Source of the DNA: Artemisia argyi
Lineage: Eukaryota; Streptophyta; Magnoliopsida; Asterales; Asteraceae
Length of the DNA stretch: 64,000 nt
Direction of reading: 5' to 3'
Assembly: GCA_030686995.1 (NCBI GenBank)
Contig: CM060686.1
Span: forward strand, 76,769,757 to 76,833,756
The stretch's first letter is position 1. Each line of letters begins with the position of its first letter. Position numbers and translations under genes: made by a program. Below, piece by piece: positions 60,841-64,000 of this stretch. A model generated the notes under the pieces. It was not told where the DNA came from, did no database searches, and was given only the letters and a program-made list of their open reading frames with translations.

Positions 60841-61315
60841 TCATGATCTATCCTCAACATGTTCAAGACAGAGAGATACATCAAATTCAAAGTCAAAGTC
60901 AGGAGAAGATATGAGGAAAGACATAAGAGTAAATATCAAAGTATAAAGTCCTACAAGTGGTATGAGTATGTTAGAGAGGACACAACAACAAATCACTTGA
61001 AGATGTTGATCGAATGCAAGACAAGAGATCACAAGCATGAGCAGAACATCTAATGCTGAGTGTCGTCCCTAAAACACTTACTGGTCAAGTAAATCGTTGG
61101 GTTAAGACCATACTTGCTAGAAGTGTTACTAATTGGGCTGATCTAAAAGCCAAATTTTTAAGCAAGTATTGTCCACCTTCTAGGACTGCAAAGAAAATGG
61201 AAGAGATCAACAATTTCAAGCAAGAAATATGAGAAACCCTCTATAGGGTATGGGACTGGTTTAATGATCTACTTTTGAAGTATCCTCAACATGACTTGAC
61301 ACCCACCATATTAGA
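60841..61315 (+). pseudogene. Athila-type gag fragment, plus strand
   Basis: From about 61051 the frame reads PKTLTGQVNRWVKTI, LKAKFLSKYCPPSRTAKKMEEI and NNFKQE, then a stop (TGA near 61229) and [22 protein letters not shown]. This is the capsid segment that in related elements reads ...ETLYxAWERFxxLL. It is a different lineage from the array gag and on the other strand. It ends where LINE sequence begins. Confidence 0.65.
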
Positions 61316-62450
61316 GTAGGTTGGGAAAAATGGCGGGCGGCGTCGGAAGTACTATATGATAAGAAAGTCTCCTTTAAACTGAATGGGAAATTTTGTAAGG
61401 TAGCAATTAGACCAGCTATGTTGTACTGGTTAGAGTGATGGCATATCACAAAAGCTTAAGCTAACAGGGTTGAAGTGGTAGAACTGATAATGCTAAGGTG
61501 GACTTGTGGTAAACCACGTTTGATATGGTTCTTAATGGAGTTTTCATAGTTGAATTTGAAGTCGAAACTATAATCTCAAAGATCAGAGAAGGAAGGTTAA
61601 GGTAGTTCGGTCATGTCGATACACATTCAATGCCAGTAAGGAGAGTCGAAGCGCTGATAGTCGATGTTTGAGAAGAAAGGGTAGACCTAAACTTGAGAGG
61701 ATATACTTAAGGAAGATATAAAGGAGCTTCTCTTGTCCAATGACATGATCTCAGATAGGAATGCGTGGAGAGATAAGATTAAAATATGCAGGTAGTTCGG
61801 GCTAGGTGGTAGGAGGTTGTCTTTGTGACTAGGTCTTTTTAGGCATCGCTTTGTTGCCTTACCTCTTTGCATATTAGGTTTCGTAGTCCCTTAGCTTTTT
61901 CCCCTTAGGTTTTTAGGCGTCTAGTGATCTCTCTTCGTCCTTTTGCTTTGCCTTAGCTTTAGGCCCCTTTGCGTTGTCATGCTTTGTCTTTGTGCTGCTC
62001 TCTTTGGTTTGGTGTTCTTTTTTTATTATTTTTTTATTTTATTATTCTTTTTTGCATTTAGCCCCTTTTTCTTTGCTTGCTATTCCTTAGATGCTTTTGC
62101 CCTCTTGCTTTCTGCGTTTTTGTTTTTGTGTTTATTTGTTTTTGCTCGTGTCCCTTTGCCTCTTTTGCGCTTTCCTTTTCTTTTTATGTTTCTCCTGTGG
62201 TGTTTGCTTATACTATATGTTTATGTCCTTTTTCTCTTATGTTCCTTTTTTTATGGTATCCTGCCTTTCTACGTTGTATGCGTGCTTGCTTATTTTTTCT
62301 TTTGTTTATTGAACGCTTATACTTGTTTTCCCTCTTTTGAATGCTTATAATTGTTTACTCTCTTTCATATGCCCTTTTCTAATCACTCTTACCCGCACAC
62401 TTGCACTTGCCGGAGGTCTTTCTGGAAGCAGTCTCTCTGTGGAAAACTAG
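61316..62450 (+). mobile_element. RTE-type LINE, 5'-truncated 3' end
   Basis: Decayed C-terminal reverse transcriptase segment: [23 protein letters not shown](I)MLRWTCGKPR, REGRL-type and LLLS(N)DMISDRNAWRDKI blocks in shifting frames (61360-61790). A T-rich, G-poor 3' region follows, then a terminal block GCCGGAGGTCTTTCTGGAAGCAG-like at about 62409, which I recall as the end of plant RTE LINEs. Long frames in the T-rich part (61943-62350) are low-complexity and not genes. The 5' truncation is normal for LINE insertion. Confidence 0.65.
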
Positions 62451-63980
62451 AATTGGGGTTGACTAGTTTTTACTGTTTATTAGTCCGTTTTAAGAAATAT
62501 TTGATTCGTATGCCTTATGTTAAATCAACACAACACGCAAGTATATAAATGCAATAAACGATAAGTAAAAGCAAGATAGAAATGGAAAGAGCAAACCAAT
62601 GACACGGTGATTTATAGTGGTTCGATACGAAGCTTCCTTCCTCACCATACTCAACTCCTCGAGTACTCGAGTTCATGAGCACTATATCAACAAGCTCTCT
62701 TTCAGTGAAGAAAACCTTACATTGTCACTTAACTTCCTTACTGATACTAAGCTAGTTACGAGTCATTTCCCAAGGCAAGACCAACCTTACTTCACAATGT
62801 ATTTTGAGGCCTAAAATACTAACTGATCCTGTTATGTTGGTGTATGATGATGACTAACAACTTCGTATATGATAGTGGAGTATAATCACACAACAATGAT
62901 ATACAAAGTTAAAACAATGCATATAAGTACACACTAACTACAATAACATTAAGAAGCTTTGAGATCTTCTTTTGTTTTTCACTTGTAATCAAAGTGGTAA
63001 CTGGTTCATCACTTGTAATATGTTACATAGCAAGTGGAATGATGAAAGCGTGTGTAATGAATCATTGGTAGTTAGTATATGAAAGTATGCTAGAGAGAAT
63101 GTACAAAAGTTACTCAAAAGTTGGTTGAAATAAAATAAATGTCTTCTATTTATAGGCAATGTTTCTGCCTAAAAAATTGCCTCCGGCGGATCCGCGGATC
63201 CTTATTTTTGGATCTGTTCGAGTAAAATACGGATCCGCAGAACGTATAAAAACGGCTTTTTGTCTATTCTTTTAACAATTGTTTAACCTAAATCTTTCCA
63301 AAAAATTTAGCTTCTAGAAGCTTAATTATTTTAGAAAATAGTTAGATTATATATAAAGTAGCTAGATTTTTTTCTTAAAATAGCTTAACCATTTGTCTTA
63401 TTTATTTAATCATTTGTCTTATATGATTAAATAAAGGTTACTTGTTTAAGCTTGTTTTAATTTAGAAAATACTTGTTTTGAACTTGTGTACTTGTTTAAT
63501 AAGTGTGCATGTAATTGCATACTTTAATTATTCGACGAGCTTTATAACCTCATTGTTCATATCTTAAATGATTCTCGTCGGAATGAAAACTTACAGCTAA
63601 TAACTTGGTTACTTAAACTTTTACGTCATATAATTTTATATTTGTCATTATGAAAACTTTGAAAGACCGTAAAATATAAATAACCTTTTATGCGATATTT
63701 GTATTAACACGCTCTACTCTTGGGTTTATCTTATAGTAGGGGTATGATTTGTGTACATTATACCTCCTCATACTCTGATTTGGCGAGATTAGTATATTGT
63801 TGTTTTTGTTGTAGTAGTGTATATGTTAACTTGATAATACAAATACATAAGAAAAAAACAAGGAAAAAACTCATTGTTTATGAGAGTTTTCTTTTTGCTA
63901 AGGAACATTATTCTGAAACACTAATAAATTATTACTTTTCAAATAAACTTCTTATATACATCCACGTATATCAAAGGACT
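62451..63980. other. Unassigned AT-rich end
   Basis: No gene recognised. A minus-strand TATA-like CCTATAAATAG near 63155 and a leader-like segment to its left suggest another LTR, but no partner copy is in the window. A perfect 14-bp palindrome GGATCCGCGGATCC lies at 63188-63201. Confidence 0.3.
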
Positions 63981-63982
63981 TG

Positions 63983-64000
63983 TGGTCTAGTGGGTGGGGC
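63983..64000 (+). mobile_element. Possible SINE head at window edge
   Basis: TGGTCTAGTGG at 63983-63993 equals the A box of the SINE candidate at 21000-21245. The sequence then leaves the window, so the B box cannot be checked. Confidence 0.25.

Noticed and set aside
61943..62350. Three overlapping frames of up to 135 codons, very rich in Phe/Leu/Cys
   Set aside because: All arise from the same T-rich low-complexity 3' region of the RTE LINE; the composition follows the DNA, not a membrane protein.
63188..63201. Perfect 14-bp palindrome GGATCCGCGGATCC as a regulatory site
   Set aside because: A single occurrence with no partner copy or promoter evidence beyond a weak TATA-like box; could be chance in a GC patch.

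Overview
This window is plant nuclear DNA made almost entirely of transposable elements, most of them nested inside one another. The evidence is the set of LTR retrotransposons with plant-type primer-binding sites, Athila-like, Tat-like and Sirevirus-like proteins, Tekay-like long LTRs, a hAT MITE, a tRNA-derived SINE and an RTE-type LINE tail. The protein style, especially the Tat antisense ORF and the extra 3' ORF of the Copia element, looks to me like Asteraceae, but that is recall, not a search. I see no intact host gene and no complete, unbroken transposon gene.

Layout. 1-2582 is part of a Tekay-like LTR inserted in an Athila-like gag fragment (2583-3443), followed by that element's own LTR (3628-5349). 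About 5500-10660 looks like a second Athila-type LTR, interrupted by a 408-bp hAT MITE (6178-6585, 8-bp TSD) and a Tekay-like solo LTR (6906-10204). 11128-15287 is a 4.2-kb LTR element with no coding capacity (TSD gaata).

The core, 15546-60238, is one large insertion with a single 5-bp TSD (tcttg) at its outer ends. It is a tandem array of a gag-protease-only Athila-like element, LTR-interior-LTR-interior-LTR, read on the minus strand. Three later insertions split it. The first is a 10.25-kb block (19780-30030, TSD aattc) that has LTR-like ends and holds gene-fragment-like sequence, a SINE and a Tekay-like solo LTR (24696-27790, TSD actta). The second is a 9.4-kb Sirevirus-like Copia element (36471-45893, TSD cggat/tggat). 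The third is a 10.3-kb Tat-clade Gypsy element (49625-59909, TSD acggc).

The Copia element has lost reverse transcriptase but carries two accessory reading frames, transcribed in opposite directions from what looks like an internal divergent promoter. The Tat element also carries a long antisense ORF with its own TATA box. 60239-64000 is flanking DNA with an Athila-type gag fragment joined to an RTE LINE 3' end, then unassigned AT-rich sequence. The strongest leads are the shared-LTR tandem array, the divergent accessory module of the Copia element, a dispersed AGTACTGCT motif in that element, and clusters of inverted TGACG dyads upstream of the TATA box in the Athila-like LTRs.
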